A DNA stretch of 32,257 nucleotides from Flavobacterium sp. (GCA_003497625.1 DNNO01000013.1:1-32257); one strand, 5' to 3'. Shown: positions 1-6,769, counted from the first letter of the stretch. Numbers and translations are program-made. Notes: a model not told the origin generated them from the letters alone.

Positions 1-17
1 TGTTAAAAATCTTTACT

Positions 18-25
18 TACTTTTG
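18..25 (+). promoter_or_regulatory. -7 promoter box of the acyl-CoA dehydrogenase gene
   Basis: TACTTTTG matches the Bacteroidetes -7 consensus TAnnTTTG exactly. Transcription would start near base 31, so the upstream GTG at 25 cannot be the start codon and the ATG at 46 is preferred. The -33 element lies at or beyond the left edge. Confidence 0.7.
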
Positions 26-45
26 TGACTTTCAAATCAAAAACT

Positions 46-1224
46 ATGAGACCAGACTTATTTCAATCTCCAGATTATTATTTATTAGACGAATTATTAT
101 CTGACGAACATAAAATGGTGCGTGATGCTGCACGTGCTTGGGTAAAAAAAGAAGTATCTCCAATTATTGAAGAATACGCGCAAAGAGCAGAATTTCCACA
201 TCAAATCGTAAAAGGTTTAGGAGAAATTGGCGGATTTGGTCCTTATATTCCAGTGGAATATGGTGGTGCTGGATTAGATCAAATTTCTTATGGATTAATC
301 ATGCAAGAAATTGAAAGAGGAGATTCGGGTGTACGTTCGACTTCTTCTGTTCAATCTTCATTGGTTATGTATCCTATTTGGAAATACGGAAACGAAGAAC
401 AAAGAATGAAATATTTACCAAAATTAGCCACTGGAGAATTCATTGGTTGTTTTGGTTTAACTGAGCCAGATTTTGGTTCAAATCCAGGTGGAATGGTAAC
501 TAATTTTAAAGATATGGGCGATCATTATCTTTTAAATGGTGCTAAAATGTGGATTTCTAATGCGCCTTTTGCTGATATTGCAGTGGTTTGGGCTAAAAAC
601 GAAGAAGGAAGAATTCACGGATTAATCGTGGAAAGAGGAATGGAAGGTTTCTCAACTCCAGAAACCCACAATAAATGGTCGTTAAGAGCTTCTGCAACTG
701 GAGAGCTTATTTTTGACAACGTAAAAGTTCCAAAAGAAAACTTATTACCAAACAAATCTGGATTAGGAGCACCTCTAGGATGTTTAGATTCTGCACGTTA
801 TGGAATTGCTTGGGGAGCGATTGGAGCAGCTATGGATTGTTATGATACAGCTTTGAGATATTCAAAAGAACGTATTCAGTTTGACAAACCAATTGGAGCT
901 ACGCAATTACAACAAAAGAAATTGGCTGAGATGATTACTGAAATTACGAAAGCACAATTATTAACTTGGAGATTAGGAGTTTTAAGAAACGAAGGAAAAG
1001 CTACTACTGCTCAAATTTCTATGGCAAAAAGAAACAATGTTGATATGGCATTAACAATTGCTCGTGATGCACGTCAAATGTTAGGTGGAATGGGAATTAC
1101 AGGTGAATATTCAATCATGAGACACATGATGAACTTAGAATCTGTAGTGACTTACGAAGGAACACACGACATTCACTTGTTAATTACAGGTATGGATGTT
1201 ACAGGTTTCCCAGCATTCAAGTAA
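46..1224 (+). CDS. Glutaryl-CoA dehydrogenase-type acyl-CoA dehydrogenase
   Basis: This is a 392-residue soluble flavoenzyme of the acyl-CoA dehydrogenase family, and the closest match I recognise is glutaryl-CoA dehydrogenase. That enzyme oxidises and decarboxylates glutaryl-CoA to crotonyl-CoA in lysine and tryptophan breakdown. Visible signatures are the substrate-binding cluster E90/R97/S98 (the Glu87/Arg94/Ser95 equivalents of the human enzyme), the FAD-binding stretch FGLTEPDFGSNPGG, and a C-terminal TYEGTHDIH carrying the catalytic Glu. Length is normal for the mature enzyme. The start is the ATG at 46 because a promoter box ends at 25. The gene is monocistronic, with a hairpin terminator 25 bp downstream. 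The family assignment is firm. The exact substrate is inferred from resemblance to the human protein, and no other lysine-degradation gene is nearby. Confidence 0.9.
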   Translation: MRPDLFQSPDYYLLDELLSDEHKMVRDAARAWVKKEVSPIIEEYAQRAEFPHQIVKGLGEIGGFGPYIPVEYGGAGLDQISYGLIMQEIERGDSGVRSTSSVQSSLVMYPIWKYGNEEQRMKYLPKLATGEFIGCFGLTEPDFGSNPGGMVTNFKDMGDHYLLNGAKMWISNAPFADIAVVWAKNEEGRIHGLIVERGMEGFSTPETHNKWSLRASATGELIFDNVKVPKENLLPNKSGLGAPLGCLDSARYGIAWGAIGAAMDCYDTALRYSKERIQFDKPIGATQLQQKKLAEMITEITKAQLLTWRLGVLRNEGKATTAQISMAKRNNVDMALTIARDARQMLGGMGITGEYSIMRHMMNLESVVTYEGTHDIHLLITGMDVTGFPAFK

Positions 1225-1248
1225 TTAAACAATAGATAAAATTGATAC

Positions 1249-1280
1249 AAAATGCTTCTCTTTTTAGGGAAGCATTTTTA
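1249..1280 (+). terminator. Intrinsic terminator after the acyl-CoA dehydrogenase gene
   Basis: A 10-bp stem (AAAATGCTTC at 1249-1258 pairing with GAAGCATTTT at 1269-1278) is followed by a short T tract. The tract runs directly into the -7 box of the next gene. Confidence 0.8.
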
Positions 1281-1286
1281 CATTTG
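1279..1286 (+). promoter_or_regulatory. -7 promoter box of the DUF3050 gene
   Basis: TACATTTG is a perfect TAnnTTTG. It overlaps the T tract of the preceding terminator. A transcript starting near 1292 would exclude the ATG at 1289 and points to the ATG at 1349. Confidence 0.65.
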
Positions 1287-1348
1287 TAATGTACAGATTC
1301 CAAACCAAAAGAGGTCGGAATTTCGTATATGATAATAAAAATTGCCCT

Positions 1349-2131
1349 ATGAATATTCAAACCATAAACCAATCGATTCAAAGTCAGAAAGAACAATTAT
1401 TAAATCATTCGTTATACAATAAAGTAAAAACGATTGAAGATTTACATTGTTTCTTAGAAAACCACATTTATGCGGTTTGGGATTTTATGTCGCTACTAAA
1501 AGCCTTGCAAAATAAATTGACTTGTACTACAACTCCGTGGTTACCTATTGGGAATCCGGAAATTCGGTATCTAATTAATGAAATTGTAGTAGCCGAAGAA
1601 ACCGATTTAACATTGGATGGCACACGTCAAAGTCATTTTGAAATGTATTTGGATGCGATGACGCAATGTGGTGCTTCGGCAACTCAAATCAGTGCATTTT
1701 TGAAGAATGTAGAAGAAACGAAAAACATTTTTGTATCGATAAAGCAAAGTGATTTACATCCGAATGTGAAGGCATTTTTAGATTTCACTTTCCGTGTGAT
1801 TGAACAAGGAAAACCGCATGAGATTGCAGCAGCTTTTACCTTTGGAAGAGAAGATTTAATTCCGAATATGTTTACCGAAATTTTAAAAAGCTTCCAACAA
1901 AACTTCCCAGAAACGGATTTATCTAAACTAATTTACTATTTTGAAAGACATATTGAATTAGACGCAGACGAACACGGACCAATGGCAATGCAAATGATTG
2001 CTGAACTTTGCGGAACTTCTGAACAAAAATGGAATGAAGTTCAAGAAATTTCAGTTTTAGCTTTAGAAAAAAGAATCGGACTTTGGAATGCAATTGAAGA
2101 GCAAATGGAACAAAAACTTGAAATGGCATAA
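1349..2131 (+). CDS. DUF3050 family protein (heme-oxygenase-like fold predicted)
   Basis: This is a 260-residue soluble, mostly helical protein that I recognise as DUF3050; its function is not established. Conserved-looking polar residues sit in helices: H39 in the stretch FLENHIYAVWDFM, E83/E84, H96, E168, and H201-x3-D205-x3-H209. The His/Glu/Asp spacing resembles the metal-ligand layout of heme-oxygenase-like diiron proteins, but that is inference. The reading frame is open from an ATG at 1289, but a -7 box occupies 1279-1286, so that codon lies at or before the transcription start and the ATG at 1349 is chosen. The metallophosphoesterase gene follows 33 bp later with no terminator between, so the two are probably cotranscribed. 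Confidence 0.8.
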   Translation: MNIQTINQSIQSQKEQLLNHSLYNKVKTIEDLHCFLENHIYAVWDFMSLLKALQNKLTCTTTPWLPIGNPEIRYLINEIVVAEETDLTLDGTRQSHFEMYLDAMTQCGASATQISAFLKNVEETKNIFVSIKQSDLHPNVKAFLDFTFRVIEQGKPHEIAAAFTFGREDLIPNMFTEILKSFQQNFPETDLSKLIYYFERHIELDADEHGPMAMQMIAELCGTSEQKWNEVQEISVLALEKRIGLWNAIEEQMEQKLEMA

Positions 2132-2164
2132 TTTTTATATATTTATGCTTCCAAAAAAAGAAGT

Positions 2165-3061
2165 ATGTCATCTCAAACTCGGTTAACAAAAGCTTATAAA
2201 GAAGCCAAAAGAATTTCGTTTACCAATCAAGATAAATTTATTTTGTTTAGCGATTGTCATCGTGGAGATGCCAGTTTTGCTGATGATTTTGCCAACAATC
2301 GCAATATTTATATGCATGCTTTAAATCATTATTTCAAAGAGAATTTTCAGTATATCGAATTAGGTGATGGCGATGAATTATGGGAAAACATCTTTTTTAA
2401 GACGATTTTTGAAGCGAATAAAAACATTTTTTTAGTACTGCAGAAGTTTTTCAATCAAGGAAAATTACACATGATTTATGGTAATCACGATTTCATTTTT
2501 CGAAATCCAAATACTGTAAAACGTGTTTTATCGGAATACTTTGAACCTAGAGAAGGAAAAAATGTACCGCTATTTCCGGGTATAAAATATAACGAAGCCA
2601 TTGTTTTAGAAAACTCCGAAACCAAACAAGAAATTTTCTTAACGCACGGTCATCAGGCTGATTTTATGAATTATGTGGGTTGGAAAATCAATCGCTTTTT
2701 GGTGCAAGTTCTTTGGAAACCTTTGCAAGTTTGGGGTATAAAAGACCCAACAAGTCCGGCAAAAAACTATGTAGAACTTATTAAGGTTGAACGTAGAATT
2801 AAAAAATGGATTGCTGCAAACGGAAATAAAATTACAATTACAGGACACACACACCGACCTCGTTTTCCAAAACCACAAGACAATGCTTTGCATTATTTTA
2901 ATGACGGAAGTTGTGTGCATCCAAGAAGCATTACTGGAATTGAAATTGTGGAAGGAACAATTACTTTAATCAAATGGTATATTGACACCACCGATAATGG
3001 TACGCTGCAAATTGTGAAAGAAGTGTTAGAAGGACCTTGTAAGTTGGATGATTATAAATAA
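2165..3061 (+). CDS. Calcineurin-like metallophosphoesterase
   Basis: This 298-residue cytoplasmic phosphoesterase carries the full set of two-metal motifs of the calcineurin-like superfamily: D30-x-H32, G67-D68-G69-D70, G106-N107-H108-D109, H161-G-H163 and G227-H228-T-H230. No signal peptide or membrane segment is seen. A second, distinct phosphoesterase of the same superfamily lies at 10851. This one differs in the aromatic-rich insertion between HGH and GHTH, so the substrate is unknown. It could act on a phospholipid or sugar-nucleotide like LpxH relatives, or on another phosphodiester. It follows the DUF3050 gene by 33 bp and ends at a bidirectional terminator that it shares with the convergent ferredoxin gene. 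Confidence 0.85.
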   Translation: MSSQTRLTKAYKEAKRISFTNQDKFILFSDCHRGDASFADDFANNRNIYMHALNHYFKENFQYIELGDGDELWENIFFKTIFEANKNIFLVLQKFFNQGKLHMIYGNHDFIFRNPNTVKRVLSEYFEPREGKNVPLFPGIKYNEAIVLENSETKQEIFLTHGHQADFMNYVGWKINRFLVQVLWKPLQVWGIKDPTSPAKNYVELIKVERRIKKWIAANGNKITITGHTHRPRFPKPQDNALHYFNDGSCVHPRSITGIEIVEGTITLIKWYIDTTDNGTLQIVKEVLEGPCKLDDYK

Positions 3062-3088
3062 AAAAAGCGAGAAAAATCTCGCTTTATT
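3061..3088. terminator. Bidirectional terminator between metallophosphoesterase and ferredoxin genes
   Basis: The perfect 9-bp stem AAAGCGAGA (3064-3072) / TCTCGCTTT (3077-3085) is flanked by A-rich and T-rich sequence, so it can act in both directions. The ferredoxin stop codon (3084-3086) lies inside its right arm. Confidence 0.8.
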
Positions 3089-3416
3089 GTTCTGGTGCTA
3101 TTTCAATTTCTAAACCTTCTAAATCTTCAGTGATTGGAATTTGACAACCTAATCGTGAATTATCCTTTACGTGATAGGCTTCCCAAAGCATTGCTTCTTC
3201 ATCTGGATTGCGATCTAATGAGATTACATCGTTTAAAATATAACACTGACAAGAAGCGCACATTGCCATTCCTCCACAAACTCCAACAGTTCCTTCTTCG
3301 GCTAATTCATAGGAACGAATTAACTCCATGATGTTCATGTTCATGTCGGTTGGTGCTAACACTTCGTGTTTTACTCCGTTTCTGTCGGTTATGAAAATTT
3401 TTACGTCTAGGCTCAT
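3084..3416 (-). CDS. 2Fe-2S ferredoxin, adrenodoxin/Isc type
   Basis: This is a 110-residue acidic electron carrier. The four cluster ligands are C47-x5-C53-x2-C56 and C91, the adrenodoxin/Isc-type spacing; C58 is an extra cysteine next to the cluster loop. The ATG at 3416 is preferred over the in-frame TTG at 3425 because it starts 1 nt after the stop codon of the ferredoxin-NADP reductase gene, a spacing that implies translational coupling. Partnership with that reductase is inferred from the adjacency. Likely roles are electron supply to Fe-S assembly or to an oxygenase. The shared terminator at 3061-3088 ends the transcript. Confidence 0.88.
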   Translation of the reverse strand: MSLDVKIFITDRNGVKHEVLAPTDMNMNIMELIRSYELAEEGTVGVCGGMAMCASCQCYILNDVISLDRNPDEEAMLWEAYHVKDNSRLGCQIPITEDLEGLEIEIAPEQ

Positions 3417-3417
3417 A

Positions 3418-4476
3418 TTAATCAATCGATTTTACAACTGCTTTTTCAGCTTCTTTTCTGGTTCCGTCAAAACCATCAACTCCAGAAACGGTGGTATATT
3501 TCAACACATAACGTTTTCCTGGGTTAATTCTATTGTACACACTTTGGCACATTAAAGTAGCTTCGTGGAATCCACATAAAATCAACTTTAATTTTCCTGG
3601 GTAAATATTAACGTCACCTATGGCGTAAATTCCGTCGATGTTGGTTTGATAATCTAAAGCGTTATTTACTTTGATAGCATTCTTTTCGATTTCTAATCCC
3701 CAGTTGGCAATTGGCCCTAACTTTGGTGTTAATCCGAAAAGTGGAATAAAATAATCACATTCTACTTTCATTCTGGCACCGTTAACTTCAATATCAACAG
3801 CGGTTATTCTTTCACTACCATTAAACCCAACAACTTCTGCAGGAGTAACTAATTTAATTTTTCCAGCGTTTTTTAATTCTTGTACTTTTTCAACCGAATC
3901 TAAAGCGCCGCGAAATTCGTTTCTTCTGTGTACCAATGTTACTGAATTTGCTACATTCGACAAGAAAATACTCCAATCTAAAGCGGAGTCACCTCCACCA
4001 GCAATTACAATATTTTTTCCACGGTATTTTTCTGGATCTTTTACAAAGTAATCAACTCCACGGTCTTCTTTTTCGTAAAATTCGATATCTTTTAGAATCG
4101 GTTTTCTTGGTTCAAAAGTTCCTAAACCACCTGCAATTGCAATCGCTTTTGCTTGATGTTTTGTTCCTTCATTAGTAGTTACTATGAATGTTCCGTCTTC
4201 TAATTTTTCAATGGTTTCAGCGGTTTCTCCTAAGGTAAATCCCGGTTGAAACTGTTTGATTTGTTCCATCAAATTGGTTACCAAATCTCCAGCTAATACT
4301 GAAGGATAACCTGGAATATCGAAGATTGGTTTTTTTGGATATAATTCTGCTAATTGCCCGCCAGGTTGTGGCAAGGCATCAATAATATGACATTTTAACT
4401 GTAATAATCCGGCTTCGAAAACGGCAAAAAGTCCCGTGGGACCTGCACCGATTATAAGAATATCTGTTTGAATCAT
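3418..4476 (-). CDS. Ferredoxin--NADP reductase, thioredoxin-reductase-like type
   Basis: This 352-residue FAD and NADPH enzyme moves electrons between NADPH and ferredoxin. The FAD-binding GAGPTG is at 10-15, the NADPH-binding GGGDSALDW at 160-168, the 2-prime-phosphate-binding HRR at 183-185, and the FAD-closing IGDV at 286-289. The redox CxxC of true thioredoxin reductases is absent; that region reads CDYFIPLFG. The protein also has the C-terminal extension (KYTTVSG at 326-332) typical of TrxR-like FNR enzymes such as Bacillus YumC. The ATG at 4476 is chosen over an upstream TTG at 4506 because a -7 box lies at 4496-4503. A CRP/FNR-type palindrome lies 29.5 bp above that box. The ferredoxin gene follows directly. 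Confidence 0.9.
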   Translation of the reverse strand: MIQTDILIIGAGPTGLFAVFEAGLLQLKCHIIDALPQPGGQLAELYPKKPIFDIPGYPSVLAGDLVTNLMEQIKQFQPGFTLGETAETIEKLEDGTFIVTTNEGTKHQAKAIAIAGGLGTFEPRKPILKDIEFYEKEDRGVDYFVKDPEKYRGKNIVIAGGGDSALDWSIFLSNVANSVTLVHRRNEFRGALDSVEKVQELKNAGKIKLVTPAEVVGFNGSERITAVDIEVNGARMKVECDYFIPLFGLTPKLGPIANWGLEIEKNAIKVNNALDYQTNIDGIYAIGDVNIYPGKLKLILCGFHEATLMCQSVYNRINPGKRYVLKYTTVSGVDGFDGTRKEAEKAVVKSID

Positions 4477-4495
4477 TTTTTTAATTTTGAGATAG

Positions 4496-4503
4496 CAAAT
4501 TAA
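4496..4503 (-). promoter_or_regulatory. Probable -7 box of the ferredoxin reductase gene
   Basis: On the minus strand this reads TTAATTTG, one mismatch from TAnnTTTG. Its upstream edge is 29.5 bp from the centre of the palindrome at 4525-4540, the same geometry as at 8875/8904. That supports an activator-dependent promoter. Confidence 0.5.
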
Positions 4504-4524
4504 CAAACTCGTAAAGTGTAGAAA

Positions 4525-4540
4525 TATGATTTATATCATA
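4525..4540. promoter_or_regulatory. CRP/FNR-family-like operator upstream of the ferredoxin reductase gene
   Basis: TATGAT-TTAT-ATCATA is a perfect 6-bp inverted repeat with a 4-bp spacer, containing TGAT-N4-ATCA, the FNR-type core. Its centre is about 42 bp upstream of the predicted transcription start, the usual class II activator position. A related site lies at 8904-8919. Confidence 0.5.
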
Positions 4541-4550
4541 CTATTCTTTT

Positions 4551-4790
4551 CTAAGCTATATTTTCTACTGTTTCAATTTGAGGAACATACTTTTTAATAG
4601 TAGTTTCAACACCTGCTTTCATAGTACTGATGCTTAAACTACAATTTGTACAAGCGCCTTCTAAACGTACTTTTACGTGTTTGTCATCAATAATTTCTAC
4701 TAGTGAAATGTTGCCACCATCAGAATTCAAAAACGGACGAATTTCCTCTAATGCTTTTTCAACATTATCTTTTATTTCTATTGTAGTCAT
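4551..4790 (-). CDS. NifU C-terminal domain (NfuA-like) Fe-S scaffold
   Basis: This 79-residue stand-alone NifU C-terminal domain contains the cluster-binding motif C47-T-N-C50. Two such domains bridge a 4Fe-4S cluster and pass it to target proteins. It has no N-terminal A-type domain, unlike E. coli NfuA. The gene lies 75 bp downstream of the mrp gene with no recognisable promoter between, so it is probably cotranscribed. The gap instead holds a 52-bp imperfect palindrome. Its placement with an Mrp ATPase, a ferredoxin and a reductase supports a role in Fe-S maturation. Confidence 0.9.
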   Translation of the reverse strand: MTTIEIKDNVEKALEEIRPFLNSDGGNISLVEIIDDKHVKVRLEGACTNCSLSISTMKAGVETTIKKYVPQIETVENIA

Positions 4791-4798
4791 AATTTTTA

Positions 4799-4861
4799 GT
4801 TTTCAGTCACAGTTTTCAGTCGCAGTAAACAGCTTAAACTGTATACTGAGACTGTAAACTG
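4799..4861. repeat. Short direct repeats and 52-bp imperfect palindrome between mrp and nfu
   Basis: Two 13-bp direct repeats, GTTTTCAGTCACA and GTTTTCAGTCGCA, start at 4799 and 4812. From 4810 to 4861 the sequence is a palindrome centred between 4835 and 4836, with 22 of 26 pairs matching. The four mismatches fall about every six bases (4816, 4822, 4828, 4833). No T tract follows on the minus strand, so it is not a standard terminator. It would form a long hairpin in the mrp-nfu mRNA. Confidence 0.75.
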
Positions 4862-4865
4862 AATA

Positions 4866-6005
4866 CTATTTTTTTACAGCAGAACAACCTGCCATTGTTG
4901 TTATTTTGATAGCTTCTGTAGGAGGCAAAGTTTCATTACGATTTACAGTTTCTTGTACTACGTTTCTTGTAATCGCTTCAAAAACACCTTCTAAAACTGA
5001 AGCCGTCTGTAATGCTGCTGGACGACCATAATCTCCAGCCTCACGAATACTTTGTACTAATGGCACTTCTCCTAAAAGTGGCACTTGTAAATCTTCTGCT
5101 AAGTTTTTAGCACCTTCTTTACCAAATATATAATATTTATTTTCAGGAAGTTCTTCTGGTGTGAAATACGCCATGTTTTCGATAATTCCTAAAACAGGCA
5201 CATTGATAGATTCCGACATAAACATCGAAACTCCTTTTTTAGCATCGGCTAAGGCAACTGCTTGTGGTGTACTTACTACAACTGCTCCGGTAATAGGTAA
5301 CGATTGCATAATTGATAAGTGAATATCGCCTGTTCCTGGTGGTAAATCGATTAACATGAAATCTAATTCACCCCAGTTGGCATCAAAAATCATTTGATTT
5401 AAAGCTTTAGCCGCCATCGGGCCTCTCCAAATAACCGCTTGATCTGGCTTTGTAAAAAATCCGATAGACAAAATTTCTACTCCGTAACTTGAAACAGGTT
5501 GCATTTTTGATTTTCCATCAACCTCAACTGAAATGGGTTTCGAATTTTCAACATCAAACATAATTGGCATTGAAGGTCCGTAAATATCGGCATCTAAAAC
5601 CCCAACTTTGAATCCCATTTTAGCTAATGTTACCGCAAGATTTGCTGTAATAGTTGATTTTCCTACACCACCTTTTCCTGAAGCAACTGCAATGATATTT
5701 GAAATTCCAGGAATTTGTTTCCCTTTAATTAAATTAGGATTTTCTGGTTTTTCTGGCGCTTCTACCTTGATATTTACTTTTACTTTGGCTTTTTCGTACA
5801 CTTTCTCGTGGATTACTTTTATGATGTCCACTTCTGCACGTTTTTTAATATGCAATGCTGGAGTTGATAAAAGCACATCAACTACTACCTCATCTCCAAA
5901 AGTGATTACATTTTGAATGGCACCACTTTCGACCATATTTTTACCTTCACCAGCTACCGAAATAGTTTCTAATGCAGTCAAAATTTCTTTTCTATCTAAT
6001 TTCAT
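4866..6005 (-). CDS. Mrp/ApbC-family P-loop ATPase, Fe-S cluster carrier
   Basis: This is a 379-residue ParA/MinD-like ATPase of the Mrp/NBP35/ApbC family, which loads Fe-S clusters onto apoproteins. Residues about 4-80 form a DUF59/MIP18 domain. The deviant Walker A motif SGKGGVGKST is at 109-118 and the Walker B region LIDLPPGTGD at 218-227. The CxxC that binds the cluster in E. coli ApbC is missing: the matching region after GIIENM (273-278) contains no Cys. The only cysteine in the protein is C374, six residues from the C-terminus. A perfect -7 box lies at 6077-6084, and palindromic elements sit in the leader. It is probably cotranscribed with nfu downstream. Confidence 0.9.
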   Translation of the reverse strand: MKLDRKEILTALETISVAGEGKNMVESGAIQNVITFGDEVVVDVLLSTPALHIKKRAEVDIIKVIHEKVYEKAKVKVNIKVEAPEKPENPNLIKGKQIPGISNIIAVASGKGGVGKSTITANLAVTLAKMGFKVGVLDADIYGPSMPIMFDVENSKPISVEVDGKSKMQPVSSYGVEILSIGFFTKPDQAVIWRGPMAAKALNQMIFDANWGELDFMLIDLPPGTGDIHLSIMQSLPITGAVVVSTPQAVALADAKKGVSMFMSESINVPVLGIIENMAYFTPEELPENKYYIFGKEGAKNLAEDLQVPLLGEVPLVQSIREAGDYGRPAALQTASVLEGVFEAITRNVVQETVNRNETLPPTEAIKITTMAGCSAVKK

Positions 6006-6023
6006 CTGTTTGAGTTTTTTCGT

Positions 6024-6068
6024 AATCAGTCTGATTGAAATAAAATTGCATTTTTATTCAGACTGATT
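6024..6068. promoter_or_regulatory. Paired palindromes in the mrp leader
   Basis: AATCAGTCTGATT at 6024-6036 is itself a perfect palindrome around a central T. A near copy in inverted orientation lies at 6056-6068, giving an 11-bp perfect inverted repeat (6024-6034 with 6058-6068). The pair sits between the -7 box (6077-6084) and the mrp ATG (6005), so it could be an operator or an mRNA hairpin. Confidence 0.5.
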
Positions 6069-6076
6069 TTAGATTG

Positions 6077-6084
6077 CAAAGATA
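6077..6084 (-). promoter_or_regulatory. -7 promoter box of mrp-nfu
   Basis: The minus strand reads TATCTTTG, a perfect TAnnTTTG. An octamer array begins 6 bp upstream of it, exactly as at tyrS. No clear TTG -33 element is seen within the array. Confidence 0.7.
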
Positions 6085-6090
6085 ATAAGA

Positions 6091-6122
6091 AGTTTAGGAG
6101 TTTAAAAGTTTAGATGTTTAAA
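6091..6122. repeat. AGTTTAAA octamer tandem array upstream of mrp
   Basis: Four consecutive 8-bp units (AGTTTAGG, AGTTTAAA, AGTTTAGA, TGTTTAAA) fill the spacer and -33 region of the mrp promoter. A second array with the same unit and the same 6-bp gap to a -7 box is at 25180-25219. Confidence 0.8.
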
Positions 6123-6154
6123 GTTTTTATAATTTGATAGTTAGAATCTATTGT

Positions 6155-6187
6155 ATTAAAAAAAGCAACCTTTTACAAGATTGCTTT
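6155..6187 (-). terminator. Intrinsic terminator of the downstream YceI gene
   Basis: On the minus strand AAAGCAA (6181-6187) pairs with TTGCTTT (6162-6168), with an inner 3-bp CTT/AAG extension after one mismatch, and runs into seven T residues. Confidence 0.8.
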
Positions 6188-6211
6188 CTAAACTAACTGA
6201 AAATAGAATTA

Positions 6212-6769
6212 CTAATATTGTAAAAACAAATTGAAATTTATCTCAACATTGTCATTAACTACCACCATGCCTAATAATTTTTTAGGAGATTTTAATTTAA
6301 AATCTTTGATGTTCAACTTCAATTGTCCTTTCACATTATTTGTTGTTTGATTATATGTTACAGGAACTAAATATTCTCTTTCAATTCCGGCAATTTTTAC
6401 ATTTAATTTGGCTGTAATATTTTCTTTTACTGCATTTAATTCTTTTACATTGATTACAATATGAGGATATTCTTCTGCTTTAAGTATAGATTTAAAATCT
6501 TTTGTAATCATTTTATGAGCACAATCGAAACCTGTACTTTTAATGGAAAGCTTTGCGCCCTCTAACAGTATTTTGTTGTTATTTCTAGCTATTGAAACCT
6601 GCAAATCGTTCTCAATAAAATCAGAATTGTATTTGCACTCAAAACTATTGACATTTGATTTTCCTTTTATTGTAACTTCACTCTTGTTAGTGATTTTAAC
6701 TTTAGTTACGTTTTTAGAAAACCCAAAACTCAAAAGAATAATAACTGCTATAATACCTATTGCTTTCAT
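6212..6769 (-). CDS. YceI-family periplasmic protein (second copy)
   Basis: This 185-residue protein has an N-terminal hydrophobic signal (about residues 3-19) and a YceI-like domain. YceI proteins are periplasmic lipocalin-like beta-barrels, some of which bind polyisoprenoids; the ligand here is unknown. Recognisable family landmarks are a small-hydrophobic VTIKGKSNVNSF start strand and an AEEYPHIVI strand in mid-protein. Two cysteines (in FECKY and FDCAH) are absent from the paralogue at 8262. The ATG at 6769 is preferred to an upstream in-frame codon at 6796 because it opens directly on the signal peptide and follows an AAGGT-like ribosome site. It lies behind a terminator, so it depends on read-through or an unseen promoter. 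Confidence 0.8.
   Translation of the reverse strand: MKAIGIIAVIILLSFGFSKNVTKVKITNKSEVTIKGKSNVNSFECKYNSDFIENDLQVSIARNNNKILLEGAKLSIKSTGFDCAHKMITKDFKSILKAEEYPHIVINVKELNAVKENITAKLNVKIAGIEREYLVPVTYNQTTNNVKGQLKLNIKDFKLKSPKKLLGMVVVNDNVEINFNLFLQY

Noticed and set aside
1923-2189. 88-codon minus-strand frame across the DUF3050 3-prime end
   Set aside because: Its composition is Phe/Leu/Lys-rich, as expected from the complement of AT-rich coding DNA; no other support.
3418-4476. Thioredoxin reductase
   Set aside because: The redox-active CxxC is absent and the protein has the FNR-type C-terminal extension, with a ferredoxin gene directly downstream.
4799-4861. CRISPR-like array
   Set aside because: Units are only 13 bp with no unique spacers, and the structure is one palindrome, not repeat-spacer alternation.
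5608-5916. 102-codon open frame on the plus strand inside mrp
   Set aside because: It is antisense to a confident gene, has no promoter or ribosome site, and reads like the complement of conserved protein sequence.
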